From: Acidobacteriota bacterium
Lineage (GTDB): Bacteria; Acidobacteriota; Terriglobia; Bryobacterales; Bryobacteraceae
Length of the DNA stretch: 39,198 nt
Reading direction: 5' to 3'
Assembly: GCA_005808865.1 (NCBI GenBank)
Contig: SYKU01000083.1
Coordinates: forward strand, 1 to 39,198
Below, piece after piece: positions 23,730-32,056 of the stretch. A model generated the notes under the pieces. The model searched no databases. It saw nothing but the letters and a program-made list of their open reading frames with translations, and had not been told where the DNA came from. Position 1 is the first letter of the stretch; each line of letters opens with the position of its first letter. A program made the position numbers and the translations under genes.

Positions 23730-24944
23730 ATGAGCAAATATAAGAAAGTAGCTCTCGCCTACTCCGGCGGCCTCGACACCTCCATCATCATTCCCTGGTT
23801 GAAGGAGAACTATCAGTGCGAAGTCGTAGCTGTGTGCGGGGACATCGGACAGGGTAGCGACGAACTGGCGGGCCTCGAAGACAAGGCTCTCAGGACGGGC
23901 GCTTCGGAGTGTCACGTCGCGGATATGCGGGAGGAATTCGTATCGGATTACCTCTGGCGCTTGGTTCGCGCGGGGGGCGTTTACGAACACAAGTATCTGC
24001 TTGGCACCTCCATCGCGAGACCGTTGCTCGCGAAGCGCCAGGTCGAAGTAGCTCTGGCCACTGGTTGCGACGCGCTGTCGCACGGCTGCACCGGAAAGGG
24101 TAACGACCAGGTCCGCTTCGAGTTGACCTACAAAGCCCTTGCCCCCCAGCTCCCGGTGATCGCGCCCTGGCGCGAGTGGAACATCGTTTCTCGGGAAGAC
24201 GCTATCGATTACGCCGCGGCGAGGAACGTTCCGATTTCGGCGTCCACCACCAAGATCTACAGCCGCGACCGCAACATCTGGCACATCTCGCACGAAGGCG
24301 GCGAGCTCGAAGATCCTGCCAACGCCGCGCCGGACGGGATCTGGATGTTAACCCGCAGCCCGAAGGAGGCGCCGGATACGCCGGGCAGGGTTACTATCGG
24401 CTTCGAGCAAGGCAACCCCGCCTCGGTGAACGGGGAGAAACTTGCCGGCGTTCCGCTGCTTGAATCGCTGAACAGGATTGGCGCGGAGCACGGTATCGGA
24501 CGCATTGATCTGGTCGAGAACCGCTTCGTCGGAATGAAGTCGCGCGGCTGCTACGAAACGCCCGGCGGGACCCTGATAATGGCGGCGCACAGGGAACTCG
24601 AAACGCTTACGCTCGACAAGAGCACGCTCCATTACAAACAGCGGCTTGCTCTCGATTATGCCGAGATGGTCTACAACGGTCTTTGGTTCACGCCGCTGCG
24701 CGAAGCGCTGGACGCATTTTTCGAAGCCACGAGCGAACCGGTCACGGGCGAGGTGACGCTCGAACTATATAGAGGCAACATCGACCCTGTCAGCCGCAAG
24801 TCGCCAAACTCGCTCTACTCGCTCGACATAGCAAGCTTCACCATGGGCGCAAGCTACGATCAGAAGGATGCGTTCGGATTCATCAATCTTATCGGGCTGC
24901 CGATCAAAGTCCGGGCTGCCCTCCAGGCCTCGAAGAAGCCATGA
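23730..24944 (+). CDS. argG: Argininosuccinate synthase
   Basis: 404 aa, family length. The N-terminus shows the ATP-pyrophosphatase P-loop LAYSGGLDTSIIIPWLKE; the family motifs GCTGKGNDQVRFELTY, YSRDRNIWHISHEGGELEDP, RGCYETPGGTL and SLYSLDIASFTMGASYDQKD follow. It joins citrulline and aspartate using ATP to give argininosuccinate. It starts 18 bp after argF and its stop overlaps argH (ATGA), so the three biosynthetic genes form one transcript. Confidence 0.97.
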   Translation: MSKYKKVALAYSGGLDTSIIIPWLKENYQCEVVAVCGDIGQGSDELAGLEDKALRTGASECHVADMREEFVSDYLWRLVRAGGVYEHKYLLGTSIARPLLAKRQVEVALATGCDALSHGCTGKGNDQVRFELTYKALAPQLPVIAPWREWNIVSREDAIDYAAARNVPISASTTKIYSRDRNIWHISHEGGELEDPANAAPDGIWMLTRSPKEAPDTPGRVTIGFEQGNPASVNGEKLAGVPLLESLNRIGAEHGIGRIDLVENRFVGMKSRGCYETPGGTLIMAAHRELETLTLDKSTLHYKQRLALDYAEMVYNGLWFTPLREALDAFFEATSEPVTGEVTLELYRGNIDPVSRKSPNSLYSLDIASFTMGASYDQKDAFGFINLIGLPIKVRAALQASKKP

Positions 24945-26326
24945 AACTCTGGGGCGGCCGATTCGAAACGGGACCATCGGCAGTCTTTGAACGCTTCTCC
25001 GGCTCGCTCCATTTCGACCGGAGGTTGATCGACGCCGATATCCGCGGGTCGCAGGCGTTCGCGCACGCTCTGGAATCCGTGGGGATTCTTACAGCCGCTG
25101 AGCGGGCTCAAATCGTCGAAGCGTTCGAGCAGATTCGAAACGAAGCGTCCAGGGAGCCGGCGTTTTTCGCGGGTGCGTCAGACGAGGACGTGCATACGCT
25201 CGTGATCCGCAAACTGAAGGAACGCGCCGGTCCGGTGGCAGATAAGATCCATACAGGCCGGAGCCGCAACGAACAGGTTTCGCTCGACGTGCGGCTTTGG
25301 CTGCGCGAGGAGTGCGACCGGGCGCGCGGCCTGACCGCGGGTTTGATGGGCGCCCTTCTCGATCTGGCGGATCGTTATCCCAGCGCCGTGATTCCTGGCT
25401 ATACGCATCTGCGGCGCGCGCAGGCGGTGATGTGGCCGCATTATCTGCTCGCCTACTTCGAAATGTTCGCGCGGGATTGGGAGCGTTTAGGTGAGGCGCG
25501 CCGGCGGGCGAACGTACTGCCGCTCGGTTCAGGCGCGCTTGCGGGGAGCGGTTTCCCATTCGATCGCGAAGCGATCGCGCGCGATCTGGGATTCGAGGCG
25601 ATCACCGCCAACAGCATGGATGTTTCGGCCGACCGCGACTTCGCGCTCGATTTCCTCTATGCGGCGTCAGTCTCGATGATTCACTTGAGCCGCCTTGCGG
25701 AGGACTGGATTCTCTATTCGAGCGAGGAGTTCGGATGGATGGAACTGGGCGACGGCGTGACAAGCGGCTCGAGCCTTATGCCGCAGAAGAAAAATCCCGA
25801 CTCCCTCGAATTGATCCGCGGAAAATCGGGACGCGTCCTCGGTTCGCTCCATTCCCTCCTCGTCACGATGAAGGGACTGCCGCTGACTTACAACCGCGAT
25901 ATGCAGGAGGACAAGGAGCCTCTTTTCGACGCCGCGGATCAGTTGTGCGCGTCGCTTGAGATGGCGCGCACGGTTGTGGATTCGATCACTCTCCACCCGT
26001 CGAGGCCTCTCGCGGCCGTGGAGGAGAGCTGGGTGATCGCGACCGATCTCGCGGAGGCGCTGGCGAGGAGCGGAACACCTTTCCACCAGGCGCATCAGAT
26101 CGCCGGGAGGCTTGTCCTCGAAAGTGTCCGGGCCGGCAAGAAGCCGTCGGACTGGACTCCCGAAGCGTTACAGGCCTTTGCTCCGGAATTCAAGTCGGAG
26201 CACGCTTTGCTGCTCAACCCGTTGGAGGGAATGAAATCGCGGAGCGTACCTGGAGCTACCGGACCTGAGCCGGTCGCGAACGCGCTTGCGGCATCGCGGC
26301 GCAGGCTGCAATCGATGCTTCAATGA
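24941..26326 (+). CDS. argH: Argininosuccinate lyase
   Basis: 461 aa. It begins KLWGGRFETGPSAVFERFSG and contains DKIHTGRSRNEQVSLDVRLW, the HLRRAQAVMWPHYLLAY stretch and the fumarase/lyase signature GSSLMPQKKNPD with the catalytic Ser loop. It splits argininosuccinate to arginine and fumarate, the last step of arginine synthesis. Coupled at both ends by ATGA overlaps (argG upstream, argR downstream). The C-terminus runs to the usual end of the family; no fused acetyltransferase domain is present. Confidence 0.97.
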   Translation: MKLWGGRFETGPSAVFERFSGSLHFDRRLIDADIRGSQAFAHALESVGILTAAERAQIVEAFEQIRNEASREPAFFAGASDEDVHTLVIRKLKERAGPVADKIHTGRSRNEQVSLDVRLWLREECDRARGLTAGLMGALLDLADRYPSAVIPGYTHLRRAQAVMWPHYLLAYFEMFARDWERLGEARRRANVLPLGSGALAGSGFPFDREAIARDLGFEAITANSMDVSADRDFALDFLYAASVSMIHLSRLAEDWILYSSEEFGWMELGDGVTSGSSLMPQKKNPDSLELIRGKSGRVLGSLHSLLVTMKGLPLTYNRDMQEDKEPLFDAADQLCASLEMARTVVDSITLHPSRPLAAVEESWVIATDLAEALARSGTPFHQAHQIAGRLVLESVRAGKKPSDWTPEALQAFAPEFKSEHALLLNPLEGMKSRSVPGATGPEPVANALAASRRRLQSMLQ

Positions 26327-26760
26327 GCAAGAGCTACCGTCACGGCCAGATCCTGCGGATCATCCGATCGAAATCCGTCCACACGCAGGACGAACTGGCG
26401 CGGTGCCTCAAGACAATCGGACTGGCCACGACGCAAGTCACGCTCTCGAGAGACGTCCGCGAACTGGGACTGGTGAAGACCCCGGAGGGCTATCGCGAGA
26501 TTACCCACGAGGAGACTGGCCCCGCATTCCGGCTACTGGCAGCTGAATTCCTGCACGACATCCGCGCAGCGAGTAACCTGGTCGTCTTGAAGACAGCGCC
26601 CGGTCACGCGAACTCGGTTGCCGTGGCCCTCGACAACGAAGAGTGGAAGGAAGTGGTGGGTACGATCGCGGGCGACGATACAATCCTGGTCATAGCGCCG
26701 GACGAGAAGACGGCCGCGCACTTATGCAAGCGCTTTCACAAGCTGCTCGAAGGCAGATAA
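26323..26760 (+). CDS. argR: Arginine repressor
   Basis: 145 aa. The winged-helix N-terminus (RHGQILRIIRSKSVHTQDEL ... TQVTLSRDVRELGLVKTPEG) contains the ArgR core S-R-D-x-x-E-L-G-L. The C-terminal hexamerisation/arginine-binding domain shows NLVVLKTAPGHANSVAVALD and GTIAGDDTILVIAPDEKTA, where the GDDT(I/V) motif is typical. With arginine bound it represses biosynthesis by binding ARG boxes, here those at 22722-22755, making the operon autoregulated. Its start lies inside argH's stop (ATGA). Confidence 0.95.
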   Translation: MSKSYRHGQILRIIRSKSVHTQDELARCLKTIGLATTQVTLSRDVRELGLVKTPEGYREITHEETGPAFRLLAAEFLHDIRAASNLVVLKTAPGHANSVAVALDNEEWKEVVGTIAGDDTILVIAPDEKTAAHLCKRFHKLLEGR

Positions 26761-26893
26761 GCAACTGGCAGGAAATGACTGCTCCAAAGTCCGCACGCGG
26801 ACCTGTATGGCGGCGTCGTACATCGCTGTTTGTGGCCTGTCATTTCCAGGGATGACGGCACGTGGCAAAAGCGATTGGATTAGCCTGCCCCAC

Positions 26894-26918
26894 CGGCTGC
26901 CAATTGCAGCCGTTTTTT
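26894..26918 (+). terminator. Rho-independent terminator of the arg operon
   Basis: Stem CGGCTGC / GCAGCCG (7 bp, perfect) with a 5-base loop CAATT, followed immediately by six T residues. It lies 134 bp after the argR stop. A second small hairpin, GTCCGC-AC-GCGGAC (26789-26802), lies between without a T tract. Confidence 0.85.
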
Positions 26919-26941
26919 CATGACGGTTCATGAGTTCATGA
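26917..26941 (+). repeat. Three TTCATGA direct repeats
   Basis: TTCATGA occurs at 26917, 26927 and 26935; the first and third are extended to TTCATGACGG. They lie just downstream of the arg terminator and 30-50 bp upstream of a -10-like TACAAT (about 26972-26977) for the cupin gene. Each contains the palindrome TCATGA. They could be an operator; no regulator can be assigned. Confidence 0.4.
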
Positions 26942-27009
26942 CGGGTCCGAACGGTTGGTGCGAAAGCATGTGATACAATCCCTGTCTTCACCTGAGGGAG
27001 CTAGAAACA

Positions 27010-27924
27010 ATGAAAATATTTCCGATTGCCTACATGGCGGCGCTGTCAGCTTGCGTCTGTCCCAGCTTCGCGCAGGAGTTGTGGGCGCCAAAAGGGACGC
27101 CGGCGCAATACAAAGCGCCCCATCAGCCGATCACGAAAATCGGCGACCTGAAGGCGAGCCACGCCGGGCAGAAATCGTGGCGGCAAACCATCGTCGACGA
27201 CGAACACCTGCGCAGCGATTACGTCTGGTCGTCTCCAGGAACGAAGACGCCCCGTGCCCTGCATCCCGATACACGCGCGTGGTGGGTCGTGATGGAGGGT
27301 CAGCTTCGTTTCGATATCGAAGGCCAGCAGCCGTTCACGGCATCGAAGGGTTCGATGGTGCAGGTCCCCATGGCCACGCTCTTCTCCTTTGAGACCGTAG
27401 GCAGCGAGCCGGCGCTCTACTTCGAAACAAACATCGCAGGAGCGAAGACTCTGTATTCGAGCCAGGTGGATACTCCGAAGATCCCTGGCCTCAACTTCAT
27501 GCCTGTGCGTTTCACGCGCACGAAAGGCGAGTACGACAAAAGCAACAAGCCGCACCAGACCTTCGACGACGTTGCAAGGGCGATCGACGAAGGCAGGCTG
27601 AAGGGCACAATCCGCATCGTCGACGACGCCCGCGGCGCGGCAAACTTCATTTACGGGTACGAAAAGAATTTGCCGCCCATCAACCCCAAGGACAAGGGTC
27701 ACTATCACCCGGAAGGAGCCGAATACTGGCTCATCATGAAGGGACAGATCCGGTATCCGGTAGAGACAAAGGGCGTAATCATCGCGAACGAAGGAGATGT
27801 GGTTTACGTGCCGAAGTTCACCTTCCACGCACCCCGCTGGTATGGGGCAACCGCGTCGTGCCGCCTTGCCATGAACGGATATCCTTTCATCTCGCACTTG
27901 TTCGAGCCGGCGCCGCCGAAATAG
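27010..27924 (+). CDS. Secreted double-cupin protein (paralog of 1032-1970)
   Basis: 304 aa. A signal peptide (MKIFPIAYMAALSACVCPSF, cleaved after AQ) is followed by two cupin barrels. The second carries GHYHPEGAEYW plus FTFHAPRWY, an H-x-H/E/H metal site. The first (ARAWWVVMEGQLRFDIE) lacks ligands, and even the single His retained in the paralog (RHLHALE) is replaced (ATLFSFE). It is clearly homologous to the protein at 1032-1970. GAGGGAG upstream of the ATG is a reasonable ribosome-binding site. It stands alone between the arg terminator and the convergent M48 gene. The substrate is unknown. Confidence 0.82.
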   Translation: MKIFPIAYMAALSACVCPSFAQELWAPKGTPAQYKAPHQPITKIGDLKASHAGQKSWRQTIVDDEHLRSDYVWSSPGTKTPRALHPDTRAWWVVMEGQLRFDIEGQQPFTASKGSMVQVPMATLFSFETVGSEPALYFETNIAGAKTLYSSQVDTPKIPGLNFMPVRFTRTKGEYDKSNKPHQTFDDVARAIDEGRLKGTIRIVDDARGAANFIYGYEKNLPPINPKDKGHYHPEGAEYWLIMKGQIRYPVETKGVIIANEGDVVYVPKFTFHAPRWYGATASCRLAMNGYPFISHLFEPAPPK

Positions 27925-28327
27925 CCGCGGAATGCTGGCGGCGCCCCGGCCTGTGAACGGGAGACCCGCAAGAGCCCGGCGATTCGGCACACCGCGCCAA
28001 TGCGTCCGTCGCAAGGTTAATGCTTTATCGCCGCGCCGCCCTTCCGGGTAGCGCTAAGAGCGTCCCTGTCGTGGAGCATTAGCTTAGCGAACGTCTCGAC
28101 CGGTCCAGGCCCAAGCGATTGGACTCCGGTTAAAGTTACGGCAGAGCTGGAGACTTTCCGCGGTGATTCCGGTTTGTGAGCGGCCCCCCTGCGCCACGCG
28201 GGAAGCACTCGTGGCGCCCGGGCGGGAGGAAGCACGGCCTCGGCGCTGTCGCGGGTGCGCGCTCCACGCGACGCTGCTGTAGACATCCGGCTGAGTCAAG
28301 GGGACACTCAGGTGCTGGAACATACCA
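27925..28327. other. Intergenic region between convergent genes, no gene recognised
   Basis: About 400 bp, GC-rich. A minus-strand frame ending near 28017 (…FAKLMLHDRDALSATRKGG…) looks fairly protein-like, but it has no recognisable family and no ribosome-binding site, and it lies directly after the M48 gene on the same strand. It may be the decayed tail of another gene. No terminator with a T tract was found. Confidence 0.4.
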
Positions 28328-29083
28328 TCAAACGCCGATTTCTCGCTCCAGCCTCTCGATCCGCTCGGCAAACGGTGGATGAGATGAGAAATATTCAACC
28401 AGTCCAGTGGCGCTTGCCGAAGCTTTTTCAAAACGGCGCAGTGCGCGCACAGCGGCCCGTGCGTCGAATCCGGCCGCCGCCGCCAGCCGGACTCCTTCCC
28501 GGTCGGCATCCAGTTCCAGTTCCCGTGAATATCCTTTACTGATCGCGTCGCGGATCATCCCGCCAGCACCCGGCATCCGTTTTGCTACCGCGCTCAGCAG
28601 CGCGCTCGCCATCAATTGTTCCCTTGGGTGGCCGAGTAAGACATGTCCCATTTCGTGCCCCAGGATGAACGCAATCTCGTCGTTGTCCGTGCCAAGGAGT
28701 TTGAGCAGCGGTTCCGTGATGTACACGAATCCACCGGGGAGTGCGTAAGCGTTAACCGCTGCGCCGGGAACCGCTGTGAACCGGAATTTGAAGCGGCGGT
28801 CCTGGCAGGCGTCTGCAAGCCTGGATCCGGCGAGCATTACCAATTCCTGCTGTTCGGGCGGCGCGCAGCCGGAGAATTGCATCTCAAACTCCTGCGCGCA
28901 TTCCCGGCCGTAGTCGCGCTCCCGCTCGATCGATTCATCTTCGGACCCGGCGAACCAACTCCATATCCACTTTGCCAGGCTGAACGGCTTCCGTGCATGG
29001 CCGCCGAGCAAGGAACCGAGACGAGGCAAGAGTCTTGAGCCGAGGAACAGGAGAAGTACGGCGATGAGGAACAGTTTCAACAA
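28328..29083 (-). CDS. M48-family membrane-anchored zinc metallopeptidase
   Basis: 251 aa. An N-terminal hydrophobic segment (LKLFLIAVLLLFLGSRLLP) could be a membrane anchor or signal. The peptidase domain contains NAYALPGGFVYITEPLL, the zinc site HEMGH (residues 143-147) and the third ligand in ELDAD (about 190-194), the standard M48 arrangement. It ends with HPPFAERIERLEREI, the usual C-terminal signature. BepA/LoiP/HtpX-type peptidases degrade misassembled envelope proteins. It has a single domain, without the TPR repeats of BepA. No obvious operon partner. Confidence 0.9.
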   Translation of the reverse strand: MLKLFLIAVLLLFLGSRLLPRLGSLLGGHARKPFSLAKWIWSWFAGSEDESIERERDYGRECAQEFEMQFSGCAPPEQQELVMLAGSRLADACQDRRFKFRFTAVPGAAVNAYALPGGFVYITEPLLKLLGTDNDEIAFILGHEMGHVLLGHPREQLMASALLSAVAKRMPGAGGMIRDAISKGYSRELELDADREGVRLAAAAGFDARAAVRALRRFEKASASATGLVEYFSSHPPFAERIERLEREIGV

Positions 29084-29402
29084 GGCGGAACTCCACGACG
29101 TAGAAATTCATGGTACTTCAGTCAGATCCATGCGCGCGGCGCTCTCCGGCAGATCCACCACCGGGCGGTTTCTGGCGAAGCTGTGCGGGCTGCGACACTT
29201 CACCCAGTTGCGCGATTGCACTCTGTCCGATGTCGCGCCAGACTGCTGGAAATCACCACGCCACCTGTCGAATTTCGCGGCATGGGCTATGTCATTAAAT
29301 CTGTTGTGGCACGCATTCGCAGAACTCCGATCCTGTCGAGAATTGCAACGGCAAAAGACCACGCCTAGTTTCTAAGGCTCGTATTAACAACTACTTGTGA
29401 GT
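29084..29402. other. Intergenic region, no gene recognised
   Basis: About 320 bp between the divergent M48 and GcvH-like genes. Short frames exist on both strands but none matches a family I know. A TGGCACG (about 29307-29313) resembles the -24 half of a sigma-54 promoter, but its GC partner is 9 rather than 10 bp away. Confidence 0.4.
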
Positions 29403-29418
29403 TGGAATTGTGGCTGCT
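29403..29418 (+). promoter_or_regulatory. Candidate sigma-54 (-24/-12) promoter
   Basis: TTGGAATTGTGGCTGCT places GG (29404-29405) and GC (29416-29417) exactly 10 bp apart, as sigma-54 requires, with TTGGnA and TGCT conserved around them. It lies about 50 bp before the GcvH-like gene, and the same gene set includes a sigma-54 activator. Other positions of the consensus (TGGCACG, TTGC) are only partly matched. Confidence 0.4.
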
Positions 29419-29465
29419 TTTTAAAATAATTGGAAAGCGGTTCATTCCGGAAAGGAGGGTGGGTC

Positions 29466-30110
29466 ATGACAGTACTCCTTGTACTTGCGACGTTCGTAAT
29501 TTTCGCCGCGATCGATTGGGTGTTGAACCGGGAAACCGCGCTCGAATCCGCGGCATTGGCCGTCCAGCCGGAGTACGTGGAAGGGTTCCTGGTTCCACGA
29601 ACACTCCGTTATCACCCCGGTCACGGATGGGTACAGTCCGAGCGGCCCCATCTCGTAAGGGCCGGGGCCGACGAGTTCGCCGCGGCGTTAATTGGCAACG
29701 CCGAAGCGATCGAACTACCCACGCCTGGCCGCTGGATTCGCCAAGGGCAGATGGCTTGGAGCTTTATCAAGGGCGGCGAGAAGACAGGCATGGTTTCGCC
29801 GATCGAAGGCGAGGTTGTCGAAGTCAACGCTCAAGTGGCGGCGGACCCGTCTCTCCTCCGCAAGGACCCATATGGCAAGGGGTGGCTGATGAGCGTGTAC
29901 GTTCCGGATGAGGAGAGTACATCCCGCAACCTCGTCCCAGCCGGGTTGGTGAAGAACTGGATCAAGGACGCAACTTCCAGGTTGTGGGCGCTTCAGCCGC
30001 AACTCGCCGGCGCAACCGCGCCAGACGGCGGCCGCCCGGCGGCCGAGCCGCTTGCGAACCTCTCCCCGGGCGAGTGGAGACGCGTCACTGGTGAATTCTT
30101 TTTGACGTAG
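29466..30110 (+). CDS. Membrane-anchored GcvH-like (lipoyl-carrier fold) protein
   Basis: 214 aa from ATG 29466, with a strong AAAGGAGGG just upstream. An N-terminal transmembrane helix (TVLLVLATFVIFAAIDWVL) is followed by a glycine-cleavage H-protein-like domain: YHPGHGWVQ, ALIGNAEAIELPTPG, SPIEGEVVEVNAQVAADPSL and KDPYGKGWL. These match GcvH almost block for block. The lipoyl-lysine segment is changed: ESVKAASDVYSP in GcvH corresponds to SFIKGGEKTGMVSP here, so Lys102 or Lys106 might be modified, or neither. No glycine-cleavage genes are near. It leads a redox operon (ferredoxin, NrfD-like protein), where it may carry a lipoyl group or act structurally. Confidence 0.8.
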   Translation: MTVLLVLATFVIFAAIDWVLNRETALESAALAVQPEYVEGFLVPRTLRYHPGHGWVQSERPHLVRAGADEFAAALIGNAEAIELPTPGRWIRQGQMAWSFIKGGEKTGMVSPIEGEVVEVNAQVAADPSLLRKDPYGKGWLMSVYVPDEESTSRNLVPAGLVKNWIKDATSRLWALQPQLAGATAPDGGRPAAEPLANLSPGEWRRVTGEFFLT

Positions 30111-30169
30111 CTGTGGAAATGGTCCACAGATTGCCAGTTGATGTGTGACCCGAGAGAAGGAGGCCAAAG

Positions 30170-30928
30170 GTGTCCAAAGCGATGTTATTCGACAGTACGC
30201 TTTGCATCGGGTGCCGGGCGTGCGAATCCGCTTGCGCGGAGAAGTGGGGTCTCCCCTACAACGACCGGATCGGGGCGGAGGAGCGGATCTCCGCCCACAA
30301 ACTTACCGCCATCAAGACCCATGGAGAGCGCTTCAGCCGGCGTCTCTGCATGCATTGCGCCGAGCCAACCTGTGTATCTGTCTGTCCAGTGGGCGCGTTT
30401 CGAAAGACTGCCGACGGGCCAGTGGTATACGATGCGGAGAAATGCATAGGTTGCCGTTACTGTCTGTTGGCGTGCCCGTTCAGCGTCCCTTCGTACGAGT
30501 GGAGCAGTAGGCAGCCACGAGTCCGGAAGTGCGATTTCTGCGAGGAGCGCCAAGAAGCAGGGAGGCCTACGGCTTGCAGCGAGGCTTGCCCCACCCAAGC
30601 GACGATCTCCGGCGAACGCACCGCCCTGCTTGCGGAAGCGAAGCGGCGGATGGCGGAAAAGCCAGCCGCGTACTATCCGCGGATCTACGGGCTTAAGGAG
30701 GCCGGTGGGACGTCGGTCTTCTTCCTCTCCGCCGTTCCATTCGAACAACTGGACCTCAATACGCAACTGCCCGATGAGCCGCTCCCCGGCCTTACCTGGC
30801 GCGCTCTCTCGCAGGTTCCGAATATAGCATCCGCCGGCGCGGTCCTGCTGGGCGGAGTCTATTGGATCACTCACCGACGGGAAGAGGTCCGGAAGCACGA
30901 GGGAGGAGGAAAGGAGCGGTTATCATGA
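30170..30928 (+). CDS. Four-cluster 4Fe-4S ferredoxin with C-terminal membrane helix (HybA/NrfC/PsrB-like)
   Basis: 252 aa from GTG 30170, six bases after AGAAGGAGG. Four Cys groups typical of HybA/FdnH-type electron-transfer subunits are present: CIGCRACESAC, CMHCAEPTCVSVC, CIGCRYCLLAC and CDFCEERQEAGRPTACSEAC. A single helix near the C-terminus (VPNIASAGAVLLGGVYWI) followed by basic residues anchors it. Unlike HybA it has no Tat signal, so the cluster domain is probably cytoplasmic or is exported with a partner. It overlaps the next gene by ATGA and should pass electrons to or from that membrane subunit. Confidence 0.9.
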   Translation: MSKAMLFDSTLCIGCRACESACAEKWGLPYNDRIGAEERISAHKLTAIKTHGERFSRRLCMHCAEPTCVSVCPVGAFRKTADGPVVYDAEKCIGCRYCLLACPFSVPSYEWSSRQPRVRKCDFCEERQEAGRPTACSEACPTQATISGERTALLAEAKRRMAEKPAAYYPRIYGLKEAGGTSVFFLSAVPFEQLDLNTQLPDEPLPGLTWRALSQVPNIASAGAVLLGGVYWITHRREEVRKHEGGGKERLS

Positions 30929-32043
30929 GCACTCTGGCTCACTGGCGCTCCTCGTTTTGGACGGCGGTGTTTTGGATTCTCGTTGCCGCCGGAATCTACG
31001 GCGCCACTCTCCGCTACACTCCGGGGCTTGGCAGCGCGACTCATCTGACCGATGCCTTTCCCTGGGGCCTGTGGATCGGCTTCGACGTGATGTGCGGCGT
31101 TGGTCTTGCGGCCGGAGGCTTCATGCTGGTCGCCACAGTCCACATCTTCAACCTGAAACGGTACAAGCCGATCCTTAGGCCCGCGATCCTTACGGCGTTT
31201 CTCGGCTATGTGCTGGTGATTGTCGCACTGCTGCTCGACCTCGGACGGCCCGAGCGGATCTGGCATGCCCTCGTCATGTGGAATCCGCATTCGGTCATGT
31301 TCGAAGTGGCTTGGTGCGTAATGCTCTACACGACTGTTTTGGCGCTTGAATTCGCGCCGTCCGTGCTCGAGAAATTCGGCGGCGCCACGCCTCTGCGCTG
31401 GCTGCGCACCATCACGATTCCCCTAGTGATCGTGGGCGTCATCCTCTCCACGCTTCACCAGTCATCGCTCGGCAGCTTGTATCTGATCGTTCCGAATAAA
31501 CTCCATCCTCTTTGGTACACGCCGCTGCTGCCACTGCTGTTTTTTCTTTCGGCTGGCTGCGTTGGCCTGGCGATGACCATTTTCGAATCCTGGCACAGCA
31601 GCCGGGCATTCGGCAAGCAACTTGAGGTTCCACTGCTCAACGGGCTCGGAAGGTTGCTCGCGGTCCTGCTTTCGGCCTACCTTGCGCTGCGCTTCACGGA
31701 TCTCGCGCAGCGCCGGGAGTTGAGCCGCGTGATCGAGCCGGGCGGCGAGGCGTACATGTTCGGACTCGAGACCGCTCTCCTTGGTTTGCCCGCGGTGTTT
31801 CTGTTCCTGCCGGCGATCCGGCGGCGTCCGGCGGCGCTTTACGGCTGTGCCTTCATGGCCATCCTCGGCTTCGTCGCCAACCGCCTCAATGTCGCCGTTA
31901 CCGGGATGGAGGCTGGCTCAGGTACGCAGTACATTCCGAAGTGGACCGAAATCGCCGTAACTCTTGCCATCATTGCAGCGGGGTTTGCTGTCTTCCGGCC
32001 CGCGGTGAAACACCTTCCCATCTTCGAACCGGTTGAGACATGA
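30925..32043 (+). CDS. NrfD/HybB-like integral membrane quinone-interacting subunit
   Basis: 372 aa from ATG 30925 (ATGA overlap with the ferredoxin gene). About ten transmembrane helices are visible. HybB/NrfD-like features include DAFPWGLWIGFDVMCGVGLA near the N-terminus, LLDLGRPERIWHALVMWNPH and STLHQSSLGSLYLIVPNKLH. The family oxidises or reduces quinones in the membrane and exchanges electrons with a four-cluster ferredoxin partner. In known complexes a hydrogenase, molybdenum enzyme or multihaem cytochrome completes the chain; none is encoded here. It ends 13 bp before the sensor kinase gene. Confidence 0.9.
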   Translation: MSTLAHWRSSFWTAVFWILVAAGIYGATLRYTPGLGSATHLTDAFPWGLWIGFDVMCGVGLAAGGFMLVATVHIFNLKRYKPILRPAILTAFLGYVLVIVALLLDLGRPERIWHALVMWNPHSVMFEVAWCVMLYTTVLALEFAPSVLEKFGGATPLRWLRTITIPLVIVGVILSTLHQSSLGSLYLIVPNKLHPLWYTPLLPLLFFLSAGCVGLAMTIFESWHSSRAFGKQLEVPLLNGLGRLLAVLLSAYLALRFTDLAQRRELSRVIEPGGEAYMFGLETALLGLPAVFLFLPAIRRRPAALYGCAFMAILGFVANRLNVAVTGMEAGSGTQYIPKWTEIAVTLAIIAAGFAVFRPAVKHLPIFEPVET

Positions 32044-32056
32044 AGGGAGCGGTTCC

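Noticed and set aside
29305-29320. Perfect -24 element TGGCACG of a sigma-54 promoter
   Set aside because: The matching GC of the -12 element is 9 instead of 10 bp away, and sigma-54 rarely tolerates that; the site at 29403-29418 has the right spacing.
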